Shown piece after piece: positions 24,642-35,289 of a DNA stretch of 64,000 nt. The notes under the pieces were generated by a model that was not told the origin of the DNA, ran no database searches, and saw nothing but the letters and a program-made list of their open reading frames with translations. The DNA is taken from NCBI RefSeq assembly GCF_964204645.1, contig NC_134033.1:4369731-4433730 (forward strand), written 5' to 3'. The position numbers and the translations under genes are program-made. Positions within the stretch are counted from its first letter, which is position 1. Each line of letters begins with the position of its first letter. Source of the DNA: Tubulanus polymorphus (Eukaryota > Nemertea > Palaeonemertea > Tubulaniformes > Tubulanidae).

Positions 24642-24705
24642 CTAGGAATTAGGCGTTATGCGTTTTCCGATTCGGTGTTTTTCATTAGGCGTTTTTCGAA
24701 TACCG
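24642..24705 (-). repeat. Right terminal inverted repeat, 64 bp
   Basis: Starts CTAGGAATTAGGCG and ends TTTTTCGAATACCG. It is the exact reverse complement of 16116-16179 over all 64 bp. Confidence 0.95.
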
Positions 24706-24714
24706 CATTTTACG
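24706..24714 (+). repeat. Right 9-bp target-site duplication
   Basis: CATTTTACG, identical to 16107-16115. The rebuilt empty site would read tgtgtg-CATTTTACG-tgacgc. Confidence 0.93.
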
Positions 24715-24765
24715 TGACGCATTGGTAGGTGTTCCATTTCATAGATTACAGGTTTCTCTCTCACG

Positions 24766-25833
24766 ATGAATTTCAGTTCGCAGACGACTTCACTACTCTC
24801 TACAACTACTAGAAATCCCTGCACACCTTACTTATTCCAAAACGTATTGTCAATCAGCGTAAAACTAGCTGGAGGTTTTCCTATCAGTATCGTCGGAATA
24901 ATTTTGAATAGTTTCAGCATTGTGATTTTACGTCGCCAAACTTCAAATCACATATGGCTCTACATTCTGCGATGTCTGGCAGTGGCTGACATAATCTTTC
25001 TTACATTTCACATAATTCAAGAGCCTTTTCGTTTCATTGTCTCCGGTTTGACCCAGGGTAGTCATATGTTCGTGATTCCTACGAGTATGAGTTGGGGTAT
25101 TCGGCCATGGATCTATCGGGTAGCTTGGTTACCGAGAAACTCAGCGCAAGTGACAAGGAACTGGATAACTGTACTACTAGTTTTAGAAAGGTCTTTTTCT
25201 ATCGCTAGGCCATTCTTCGCTAGAACTCATTTCACAATACCAAGGGTAAGAATTGTAGTTTGTTGTTTCTATATTATTTTTGGTATCTTAGGCTCTCCAT
25301 TGATTATCGGTACTACAGTAGGTATCTGGTTTTATGACGAATGTAATAAAGTCGTTATAAAATCTATCCGCCCAGCAAGCGATCCCATACGAAAATACTT
25401 TCTCATTGAAATATTTACGTGGATTGATCACTTTCCTAATCCTTTGTATAAAGAAATCCTACCTGCTTTTTTGCTAATTACTTTCAACAGCCATCTGATA
25501 TGGACTCTGAGAAAGATTAGTTCCAGGAGAAAAGAAATGACACAAGAAGGCGAACAAAGGCTAGACGTGAAAGCTATCAGGATAGCTGTACCTATTGTTA
25601 TTTTGTTTGTCGTCTGCAAAATCCCTGCTTCGTTCCGATCTTATAACAGTTTCATCGGTCGCTTCGTCAAAATGCCACCTATTAAATACTCTCACACCAT
25701 CTATACCCTTCAAGAACTGTTTACCGATCTTTTACCGACCTTGAACTCGTCTGTAAATTTCTTTATCTATTACATAGCAAACGATAATTTTAGAGGAACT
25801 GCAATAAAATTGTTGAGAAGGCGGCCAATTTAA
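24766..25833 (+). CDS. Rhodopsin-class neuropeptide-receptor-like GPCR (intronless)
   Basis: A single open frame of 355 codons from a true ATG. The N-terminus carries NFSS, a glycosylation site. Seven hydrophobic helices follow. TM1 contains GIILNSFSIVIL, TM2 LAVADIIFL, and TM3 ends LVLERSFSIARPF, so ERS stands in place of DRY. TM6 is preceded by a KAIRIAVPI stretch, and TM7 reads SSVNFFIYYIANDNF with NFFIY in place of NPxxY. This pattern fits the FMRFamide-receptor-like families that are expanded in lophotrochozoans; the ligand cannot be read from sequence. The start codon lies 51 bp beyond the target duplication of the upstream MULE, so its native promoter may have been displaced 8.6 kb away. 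It is only distantly similar to the GPCRs at 42.9 and 48.0 kb. Confidence 0.88.
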   Translation: MNFSSQTTSLLSTTTRNPCTPYLFQNVLSISVKLAGGFPISIVGIILNSFSIVILRRQTSNHIWLYILRCLAVADIIFLTFHIIQEPFRFIVSGLTQGSHMFVIPTSMSWGIRPWIYRVAWLPRNSAQVTRNWITVLLVLERSFSIARPFFARTHFTIPRVRIVVCCFYIIFGILGSPLIIGTTVGIWFYDECNKVVIKSIRPASDPIRKYFLIEIFTWIDHFPNPLYKEILPAFLLITFNSHLIWTLRKISSRRKEMTQEGEQRLDVKAIRIAVPIVILFVVCKIPASFRSYNSFIGRFVKMPPIKYSHTIYTLQELFTDLLPTLNSSVNFFIYYIANDNFRGTAIKLLRRRPI

Positions 25834-27404
25834 ACTCAGTCGAGCGAAACAGATATATTTTGGATCCGTCCAGGCTTTTTTTTAGATTTCAGAGCCCCAT
25901 CCCCTACGCCACATTTGACGAGAATTTAAAATGTGTGATTGCCGTTTAATCACTAAACCAGTTAATTACAAAGATGGAACAGAATTTGAAAAAATCAGTC
26001 TGGATACTTAATCTTCCGCTGGGGATATATTTCTTCATTATCCATTCAATGTGGGGAATTAATTTTGGCCTTTATTGTCTTATGATTTCTATGTAAAGTT
26101 AGATACATTTCCAGTGTAGAGACCCTCCTAAAACCAATATCTGTTATGAAGCTAATTGGTATCTCTACCAGAAAATGTTAGTTATAAAAAGTTTGGACCT
26201 ACGGGTGCAAGGTAGGGGGTCCTACCCCCCAAAACCTGAGGTCAAGTTGAGGTCACGCAACCAAAAACGTCTTTGTATTGCACTTTAGAAGCCAGAATCT
26301 TATACAAATAAAATAGTAAATAGCTATTTTCTTTCATAATATCATAGGACAACAAGAAAACCATCCAGGGCAGTCGTTTTATTCTTTGGGGGGTCAGAAA
26401 TTTCAAAAAATCCTCAGGGATCATAAAAGTGAAAATCGCTCAATTTTCGCTGATTTCGTAATCACTTCTCAGTTGTTTGGTTTCTTTGGGTTTCCTCAAT
26501 GTTGATCCTCTGAATCCTCTAGATATCTCATTTCCTTGATATAAAACGTGTCAGGGAGTCATCTGGGGGTCACCTTGACCCCCCAGATGACCCAGGGTTT
26601 TCAGATAATTAGGCTCCTAAAAATGAAACTTATTCAAATGAAATTCAAAGAAATCGTTCAAATTTATTCAAGCATTAATTTGAGAGTTTATTTAGTGATA
26701 AGATTGCATTTTGCAAGTTTGTTTAGTTAAATGATTGATATGTTCTAAGCGATAATTGAGCTGGGTATGGTATATGTCGAAACTAGGAATATGGTCCAAA
26801 ACCGCTGATACAACACTCACATTCCTGGTTGCCGACGACAACCAGTACATACTGCCTGTGTGTGTAGAGTATATACAATCGCTTGTGAGCTCTCTATAGA
26901 GCATAGTGGCTCTCTATAGAGCATACTGACTCAGTGTCAGCAGCCAGGCTTGACTACTTTGCCATCTATCGGGGGTAATAGGAACCGTCACTTGAGGCGT
27001 GACCACGACCTAGTCTCTTTGTTTAAGCTGTCACGTGAGGCGTGGTGACGCCAACTGAAGAGTTTAAAGTTGCTGGGAACATTAAGATAATGATTAATGC
27101 AACATGAGCCAGGCACTTTGAAATGGATGTTGTCATTGCGAATTTATTAAAAGAACTGTTGAAGGTCTCTTTAAAACTGTGTACATTAATTAATTAATTT
27201 TTTTAGAACATCAAATCTCTATATGGATCCAATTAACCCGATTGCCTTCGTTCTTGCACTTTATGTCACAGTATCACTATCTTCGACGGTCTTAGTTATT
27301 ACGTAATAAGCAAATTGCGATACTTTGTGATATTTGCTAACAGTATGAATTCAAGCGTATATGCGGCTTTCTGTGATATGTAATACGTACCATAGCGAAT
27401 TGAC
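25834..27404. other. Intergenic, with a strong hairpin; no gene seen
   Basis: No coding region supported. Contains the hairpin at 26558-26591, a smaller palindrome near 26215-26231, and a direct repeat of 'ctctctatagagcata' at about 26890-26925. The sequence near 26885-27010 is loosely similar to 38225-38330 (ggcttgactactttgccatc against ggtttgactagttcgccatc), a probable decayed shared element. Confidence 0.6.
26558..26591. repeat. Near-perfect hairpin, ~15-bp stem
   Basis: GTCATCTGGGGGTCA, a 3-base loop, then TGACCCCCCAGATGAC. The arms pair over about 15 bp with one extra C. The function is unknown. Confidence 0.85.
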
Positions 27405-29492
27405 AACGTGAGGGTTGTGAAATTGGAGGAACTGATGTGGAATAACAATAGACCGAGATCTACCTATCTAGAGTCGCCGTGACAGAAATGAAACAGCGCG
27501 AAATGGCTTCAAAATGATGACTTCAAAAGTTCGTAGCCACTATAATCTACATATAGAATAATTGTAATAAATCGTTGAATCTAATTCTGTCTTCTGTAAT
27601 GAATTTCTATGTTCGCAATAAAACACTGACGTTCACTGGTACGAAAAAACAACCGCTTCTATTACGAGATTATATGAAATTGAGAGGAGACCTCAAAATA
27701 ACAAATAACGAGTGAATTTGAATCATCAATTAAAAAACCGCGTCTTCTAAAAATACACCCGAGAAATATCGACATCAAAACAAAATCGCGCGCCCAAAAT
27801 CAGCTCAAATACCAATGAAATAATTCACCCATATAAAACCAGAAATCTAGGTTCCACAGGAATAGGGCCCGACCGAAACCGGCTGTCTGAACCTGAAACC
27901 AGTTGTACGTAAGTAAATGTCATTTGTATTTCATAAGAAGTAGAGTTCAACTCTTCAACTCTTTATCAAATCACACTTAACTCACAAACTGTCAAAAATT
28001 TCCAATCAAGTTCAATTGTAAATAAATGCAACTTTATTGTTAAAAAGTTCCACTTAAACTTACATATTCTGTATTTTATATCAACAGCTGAAATTATGTT
28101 TTAATTAAAAGATCTATCAACTAAGTATTCTAACCTAACCTATATATTCGGCCTACCCATTCAGGCTAGGGTTTGGGGGTAGGGAGGAGGATACTGAAAT
28201 TGAGAGACATGATATACAGGTCACACCGGAATTCTTCAGTCACTCTGTCATCATCATTCAACTTAAGGTTCAATCTACTGTGACTAGGGGATCTTGATCT
28301 TCTCACTGAAGTAGAACATACAGGCCGCACCTGAATCGGGCCACTCTGTTGTGTGCTGGGGGTGAAGACACGTACTCTGTGGCCCAGTCTTCTGGGGTCT
28401 TGTCTCAGCGATGACCCTGAAATTGTCATGTTTATTTCAAGTAAAATATTTACATAAAAGGCGTTGTCTTATAAAACAATACATTTGAAAAATCTGAAAT
28501 TCTGTAAAAATAAAAAAAAACCTGAAAATAGAGAGAAACCCTGGAATAAAAGAAGCATGAAATACAGGAACATGAAATAAAGATATGAGGCATAAGTAAT
28601 AAACAAACTGCTATTTCTATCTGTAGACCCAGAGACCCACAGGACCCTGACGTAAATAGCACCCTATTTACTAATTAAAGCATTTTATTTAAAATTGTAT
28701 TAATATTCATGCATTTCTATAACTTACTAACTCACCGAGTAAGTTCCTAAACTAATTAAACCTATAAAACATAATTTCGACTGTTAATGTTTTTCTAACT
28801 TACAATTTATCCAATCCTGTGTGTGTAATGTATGAATCCAATGATAATCCTTGAGTCAATTTGAATCCTTGTGTTTTTGATAACAGTTTTTTTTTAGCAC
28901 AGTTTATATCAATCCAGAACTAGTTTGAGCGCGATTTCATTCCAAATAAATCCTGAACAATAATACAATTCAAATTCCATTTAATTTCCAGTAACGGCTC
29001 AGTTTTTGAGAACGGTTTATCTTTCGTCCATCCAGAATACATCCTGATATGTTCACAAGAGGGGTCTGCTTGTTTTACGGGAGACAGTTTGAGCACCTCT
29101 GTCCAGACTGGTAAACCATACACCATCGCGATAACCTCTAGGTGTAAACATATACAAGACACCCACTTGTAATAATCTGTGCGAACGACAAGAATTGTCG
29201 AACACAATGAAGTTTCATATTTCATATTATCTAACTATTGGGGTCACTGGTCATAATCCATCTTCGCTCTATAAACTGCGCGGCGACTCTAGTGAAGAAA
29301 TCAATCTATTCTGAAATGCATGAAGTTTATATCGGTATAAATCATAAATCTCTGATAGCAAAATGATTTAATTTGAAAATTGAATTATTAAAATTGCCGT
29401 TAAAACCAGCTTCCAAAACTTCCTCATTAATGATTGGACGCATAATTAGTCATACTCGTCGATGATTGGCTAATTTGTACGAAATATGCATA
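27405..29492 (+). repeat. Dispersed ~2.1-kb repeat, full-length copy B
   Basis: Begins 'ttgacaacgtgagggttgtg' and ends 'tacgaaatatgcata'. It matches copy C (51535-53545) along its whole length, copy D (13415-14115) over the first third and copy A (1125-2175) over the second half. Unlike A and C, it is not next to a receptor gene, so the unit can stand alone. An 87-codon minus-strand frame (28429-28166) is preserved without a stop in copy C. No terminal repeats or transposase were found. Confidence 0.85.
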
Positions 29493-29639
29493 AACTGGAT
29501 GATTTACGTAAGTTCTCAGCGGACCCGATATTTACGCGGGAACCTTACAAATGGTTCCACCTTCTTAGGAATAAAAGTTCCATCACTTCTGTGAAAATCC
29601 ACCCTCCGAAGACATGGCTGACTTCAGCCCCGGAAATCC

Positions 29640-30305
29640 AGGAAGAAAGACACTGAATATTTGGATGGATGAAAGCTGTGGGTACTGGAGTGTGTAATGG
29701 GTAGTGTAGTGCGATCTGTGTGCATTTGTGGCCAGCACACCGATCACATTTTTCATTGGGGTTTGGTCCAGAACTCACGAGATTTTCAACAACACGGAAG
29801 TAACGTGTAATAAATGATGACTTGAATTGCATGACTACCTACCACCCCTCATTATTGTTGGAAAACTAAACGTTCTGCACTGACTAAAAATTAGTAATAA
29901 TAATTAATAAAATTTTAGAAATGGCCAGAATTTTAACTAAGGTTCCATCTCATTTTTATTTTACAATTGCGATTGGTATAATTTTTTTTTTAAAGGCCGT
30001 TATGGCTTCGTATATCGTCTGCAATTCACTGCAAATAGTTACGCAACTACGCACGTGTTTTTGGCAGCTGTACACTCAATCGGCACCGTTCGTGACTAGC
30101 TTCACTGTGGAATTATCATTAATCAACATCGCCATATCACATCATCAACTTATATTGTGCCTTAAAACCCTAACAGCCGACCTTAATTGAAATGCACACA
30201 CGATTTCTATCATTGAAAATTGAGAGAGTGGCCATGTTTGTGTTCTGCTGCTTCGCGTAAATCCCGCGCAGTGGCGCAACCGCGCGGAGTGGGGCTGATA
30301 CGTCT
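29640..30305 (+). repeat. Dispersed repeat, inverted relative to 46110-46790
   Basis: About 665 bp match the reverse complement of 46110-46790. Examples are the block after 'cactgaatatttggatggat' and the end block around 'cgcgcggagtggggctgata'. Short open frames within it (for example 29921-30190) are not kept in the partner copy and are treated as noncoding. Probably a non-autonomous mobile element. Confidence 0.8.
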
Positions 30306-30557
30306 AGCGGCAATATCGTTCTTGACTCCTTGAAAGGAATTGTCGCCCATAGGGCTGATCAGGTCAGGAAGGTCCGCTGATTTTTTCATCTAATAAATTT
30401 CACATTTTTATCTTCCTCCATTTGCTTATCTATAACACGAGGATATATTTACTCTTTTATCGATCCATCTAAATCTGTTAAACTTCCTCAACCAAAGCGA
30501 TTGTTTTGGCTATGTATATACGGGTATAGGTGAATCAATCCTTTCTATATCACGACG
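30306..30557. other. Upstream region of the Ig receptor gene
   Basis: AT-rich sequence just before the Ig receptor start codon. It contains 'gctatgtatatacgggtata', which may include a TATA-like site, but no promoter can be assigned with confidence. Confidence 0.4.
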
Positions 30558-33500
30558 ATGAAGACGCGTCTGTTCTTTATTATCTGCACAGTTTTGTTGC
30601 AACTGGGAAATTTATACATTACACAAACATCTGGAGCTGAAAGTAAGTTACTGCAGCAGCCATTACTAGACTTTGTGATTATATTTCAGTCAGATTTGCG
30701 AATTCGATGACGTCAGCTGTTTAATAATAGATTTTCTACAGGCCCTAAATGCAACCTGACAAAACAACAAACTATAAACACATCTGGTTGACTTAATTTC
30801 GCATGAAGTTTGTATCTTGATGTCTGGTTTGATAAAAAACGAGTCGCTCATATAATCACCTCACTAACCAGGGGCGGAGTCAGACGTTTGAGTAGAGGGG
30901 TCAAGTGCAGTTTTTTCCCAGGTATCTCTTATATATTTCAATGAAAAATACATTCATAAATTAACCGTGTGCAGTAATTTCCGGCAGACGCCGCGAAACA
31001 GAAATAGATAAAGATTTGAATCGTGGTTTATTTCATCATTAATATGATTGATGTTTATATTCATTTGTTTCAGCAATTTACAGGACGCCTCATTCTGCTC
31101 GAGATGCAAAACCCGACAATAAAATGCAAGGAGAAACGATTCGATATACTTGTAAAATAATTGGCGGAAATTCTAAAGTATCATTCCAAGAGAAGAGAAA
31201 AGGTTCGGAACAATGGTTAACAGTTCCAGACGACCAGCTTCGCAGAACTAACGACAAACAGAATCATGTTGAGTTGGTTGAGCTAAGATTCCGAGCAGAT
31301 TTCAAACTACACAATGGATCTTCATTTAGATGTCTTATAAATGAAAGCCCAACAGATCCGGAACCTAATCAGTTTGATCTGATCGTAGTTAAACGAACTG
31401 GTAAGTAACCGTTTGAGTTGCTTATTGAAATAATCAAATAATCTAGAGCATTAACTTGCATTCTTGGTTTTCCTAGAAATATCATATAGTCAAATTGAGC
31501 TGATAAAATGTCTGATATCTGGTGTTTGTAGAGTTCGTTTTTAGCCCATTTTGGACTTTAGTCCCAGCGGGCTAGTGCGTTCACTTTTCGTCCGTAGACG
31601 GGATCCAGTTATTTTGACGAAGTTTCAAGACTGGCAGCCATTGTTGTTCGCCAAAATCAGCACTTTTTCCACATTTTTCAAGTTTTTAAGGGAAATTTTG
31701 AAGAGACTTTTATCAATTATCGTGGTCTTTCGTAAATGTTTTCATCCCCCAAAGGGCCCATCAGCACGAGAAAAATTTGGCCGATAGGACTCAAGATGGT
31801 CGTCCTCTGACCTAGGCGCTACAAATATCAATCGATGTAGATTTTGATTGTGGTTAGTTCCATCATTAAATGATTGATCTCACTATCAGAAATAATCTGA
31901 ACACGAAGCATGGGAGGGGTTCGATAGCCTCTAACACCCCACCCCCCCCCCCCTCCTTGGATTTTCTTCTGATAAGTTTTTCGAAGTTTGACCGAGTACT
32001 GTGCTGGGGAAGGCTATTTAATGTGTACTGTGCTATATATTTATATTCATTCGTTTCAGAAATCATTCCAATGCCAGATCTCAAAGGAAACCCCGACAGT
32101 AAAACACAAGGAGAAATTGTAAATTACACTTGTAAAATTGTCGGAAATTTTAATGCAACATTAACATTCCAAGAGAAGAGAAGAGCTTCGGAACAATGGG
32201 AAACAATTCCAGACGACAAGCTTCACAGAGCTAGCAAAAAGAATGTCCATTCCGTTGAGCTAAAATTCCAAGCAGATTTCAAACTGCACAATGGAACGTC
32301 TTTTAGATGTCTAGTAAAGGAAAGCCCAACAGATCCCGAACCTATTCAGTTTGATCTAATCGTACTAGTTAATCGAACAGGTAAGTAACTGTTTGTATAG
32401 CTAATTGAAATAGTTAAACAACTTAGAACATTAAAACTTGCTTTCTTGGTTTTCCTACAAATATCAAAGAGTCAAATTGTGCCGATAAAATGTCCAATGC
32501 CTGGTGTTTGTTGTTTCATCCGTAGTTTCATTTTCTTTTAAAAATATCCCTGGTCAAGTGCTGAACACATGCGGAGAATGGACGACCAATTTTTGAAAGT
32601 ATTCTTTTAAAGAATCTCATGTAAATATCATCTGTTTCGACATCGAATTTACTTTTGTTTTCACGCATTATTTTCGTTGGACCGCGGTTTGTTGCCTCCT
32701 CGTTGATGTATCTATTCCGTCCGTTCATCTCCGTACAAGAATAAATTTTGTGTCACCATTTTACGGCTCTCAGATTTAAGAGTTAGATTTCGTTGATTTC
32801 ACTGTCTGGGCCCAGTTCCACAGTTGTGAATTAAGAGTTGACTCAGAGTTAACTCATTGAAAATGAACTAAATTAACTCAAGTTAACGCTAACTCAGAAC
32901 TGTGGAACTGGATGCTGAAGCACTGTTGTCTGACTGGCCACGCAGGAAGTATTCTTTATTTGGCGCCGCATTCATAACGGATCTCATTTCGTGTTTGTTG
33001 TTCATTTTATGCGAAAAGGCACATTGGTTTACAAATCAGCTATTTTGCGTTCCGGGTACTATACTTAGTTTACGCGAAGATCCAGCATAAGGTTTTCTAG
33101 AATTTTTTGCACAGTCAAAAGAGTGAAAAAATTGCCTAACATCATTAACTTCATCAGGTGACGGGTGGAAACCAATGGCTGAAAAATGGCTAAAAGCTGG
33201 GTGGGTCTAGGAGGAGGTATGACATCATGTGACCAGTGATAGTTAATTACTATTAGGCGTTACTACGGTGTTAAATGCATATTTGTTCATTACGGAAAAC
33301 ACTTTTTTCCAGGCTACTTTGAAAGCAAAACCACTAGCAGTGAAAGTTACTTTCAAAATGTAGTTTTTTTCTCTCATTTCAGATGATTCAAGTTCCACTC
33401 AAATCCCGACGACTGAAACCACTACATTCGGGTCAGTATTCATTTCGAGCTAAAAATGTCCGACGGAAAAGGTTCCTAGACGATGTACGGGTTCCTGTTG

Positions 33501-35289
33501 TTTCGTAACAACGGCTGATACTAGACTACGTATCACACTCTGCTTTGCGGTCTATGTGTTTTGTGAATTAGCTTGATTCGATATCTCGCTTGTCTCTGGT
33601 TTCCGAATAAGAATCACGTGCTGGTTGGTGTATTCATAATGCTGATGTTTAGATCTGTTGGGGTCAATGAAACTGGAATTGTAATAAAAACTGGGACATT
33701 CACTAATTATTCATGTCGTTTTCTACCATCAGCTGAAAATTTGGGAATAAAGGCAATCGAAAAATATGTGACATCGATGCGCTACCACCAGCCCTGCTTT
33801 TGTTCAATTCTTCGCTGGTAATTTGTTTTTTGATTGTAAATTTCGTCCTTTTCATTCAGAGTTCGCCTGGTTACTACTGAAGAAAAGTTTCGCTCGAAAA
33901 TCAAGGTCATTATGAATTTAACTTATAAGATCAAACTTTCATGTGGAATATAGCCCCCGGATCCATCGCACAATTAATACCCACTTAACGTGGGGTTAAA
34001 CAAAACAAACTTTGGAATAATTATATACATAAAATATAATTTTCATCACCTTAATATTTATTTATATATTCATTTTTTTTCTCAGACTGACCCAATCGCC
34101 CAACCTAAACTGGGCCACACTGACCGCACCACACATGACTGGACCATGACGATAGTTTACATCATTAGTGGAGTTATCGGTTTCCTCCTCATCATCGTTA
34201 TTATCGTAGTCATCGTTTGCAGGTATTTTACTAAACTAACACGGTAGATTTCTGAAGAGATTATAACTATGTCTGATTCGACCGAAGTTAGGTCGATTGT
34301 TGTCGTTAGTTCCAAGTCGAGTTTGTTGGTGACGTCATATATAAATGATAACGTAACAGCGCGCGTGTCTACTTACTTCGATTAGAACATACACGACAAA
34401 TGTTGTTATTATATTCTGGGCTTTCCCGACAAAATGGCTGATAACCAAAAAAAACTAGTCGCATTTGCTTTTTGTCACAACAAAATAGCCTATAAGGAAC
34501 GTGATAAAGCATTTTGATTTTATAATTGGTCCGAAAACAGGTTTTCGTTAGGTAGGCCTACTGGCAGTACATTAAACTGTTCAAATTCCAATAAAAAATG
34601 TCGAAGTTCCAATTTTCTCTAATTATTCTTCAAAGTAATGACGACTTTGATAAACTCATAGGAATTGCAGGGACGGATCAATACACGAGCTTTTTATGCG
34701 GAGTTAACTCTTCTTTTCAAGAAGTTTTTCTAGATGCGGGCTTTGCAGTAAATGATCTGAACAGTATGATCTCTGATCAAAATCTTACAATATTTCAACA
34801 TTTCTTTCTCGCTCGATTTCTTCAGCGCAAAACTACCCATTTTTCAGGCGCAGGCGACTTTCCAGTGGAGATCGTGTGGACACTACACCCGAGTCTACAA
34901 CACCGCAGCAACAACTCGAGATGGTGCATGGAGTCAACGACGAGTTGAATGATGTCATAGATTCGGGTAACGAAACTGACATACCACACACCAGCAATCA
35001 GAAAGTTACTACAGATCCGTGCGTGGATACTGAGGCCACAAACAACAAATATACGACTCCTTATATGGATATGGGAGCAGGGGGAGACACGCATAGAGAT
35101 CAGTTCTCGAATCCCGAACCTTTCGTGACGTATCATCAGTTAACGGAAGATACTGGTGAACCTGTGAAAGATGATATTCAACATTATTCTTACGCTTCTG
35201 TTGAATATGCTCATGATCAATTTCCCTTAAGGGCTGCCACTGGACAAACAGTAACTGATTGTACATACACAAAACATACTAGGTTTTAA
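30558..35289 (+). CDS. Two-Ig-domain type I membrane receptor with ITIM-like and YxxM tail motifs
   Basis: Proposed exons 30558-30642, 31074-31400, 32060-32380, 33383-33431, 33860-33905, 34086-34222 and 34848-35289 join in frame to give about 468 residues. Exon 1 encodes a signal peptide (MKTRLFFIICTVLLQ). Exons 2 and 3 each encode one Ig-like domain with paired cysteines (YTCKI ... FRCL); they are clear duplicates of each other, sharing FQEKR, SEQW and ADFKLHNG. A Thr/Ser-rich stalk follows, then one transmembrane helix (IISGVIGFLLIIVIIVVIV) and a basic stop (CRRRR). The ~140-residue tail holds PYMDM (PI3-kinase SH2-type YxxM), FVTYHQL (fits the ITIM consensus) and further tyrosines in YSYASVEYA. 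An inhibitory or adaptor-recruiting immune-type receptor is inferred. The short exon 33860-33905 (weak gtcatt donor) is the least sure. A possible degenerate Ig remnant lies at 33660-33790. Confidence 0.78.
32812..32911. repeat. Foldback element, 100 bp (MITE-like)
   Basis: The outer 14 bp are perfectly inverted (CCAGTTCCACAGTT ... AACTGTGGAACTGG) and the pairing continues imperfectly inward through repeated 'gttaactc'-type motifs. It lies in the intron between Ig exon 3 and the stalk exon. No clear target duplication. Confidence 0.75.

Larger units (their letters stand above)
16116..24705 (+). mobile_element. Complete Mutator-like (MULE) DNA transposon carrying a USP-transposase fusion gene
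   Basis: The element is 8,590 bp long, from CGGTATTCG at the left to CGAATACCG at the right. Its two 64-bp ends (16116-16179 and 24642-24705) are identical when one is reverse-complemented, and exact 9-bp copies of CATTTTACG flank it. One gene lies inside (coding exons 16922-23303), with ~740 bp of 5' and ~1.3 kb of 3' noncoding sequence. The transposase has MULE-type D, D and E motifs and a SWIM zinc finger. Perfect ends, an exact target duplication and an open coding frame suggest recent insertion and possibly present activity. The insertion point is 51 bp upstream of the start codon of the next GPCR gene. No second copy occurs in this window. Confidence 0.93.

Noticed and set aside
29921-30190. 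89-codon hydrophobic open frame
   Set aside because: It lies in the dispersed repeat and is not open in the inverted partner at 46.1-46.8 kb.
34598-34948. 116-codon open frame before the last Ig-receptor exon
   Set aside because: It overlaps the final exon in another frame, has no domain and includes a clear acceptor. Best read as intron plus an off-frame overlap.
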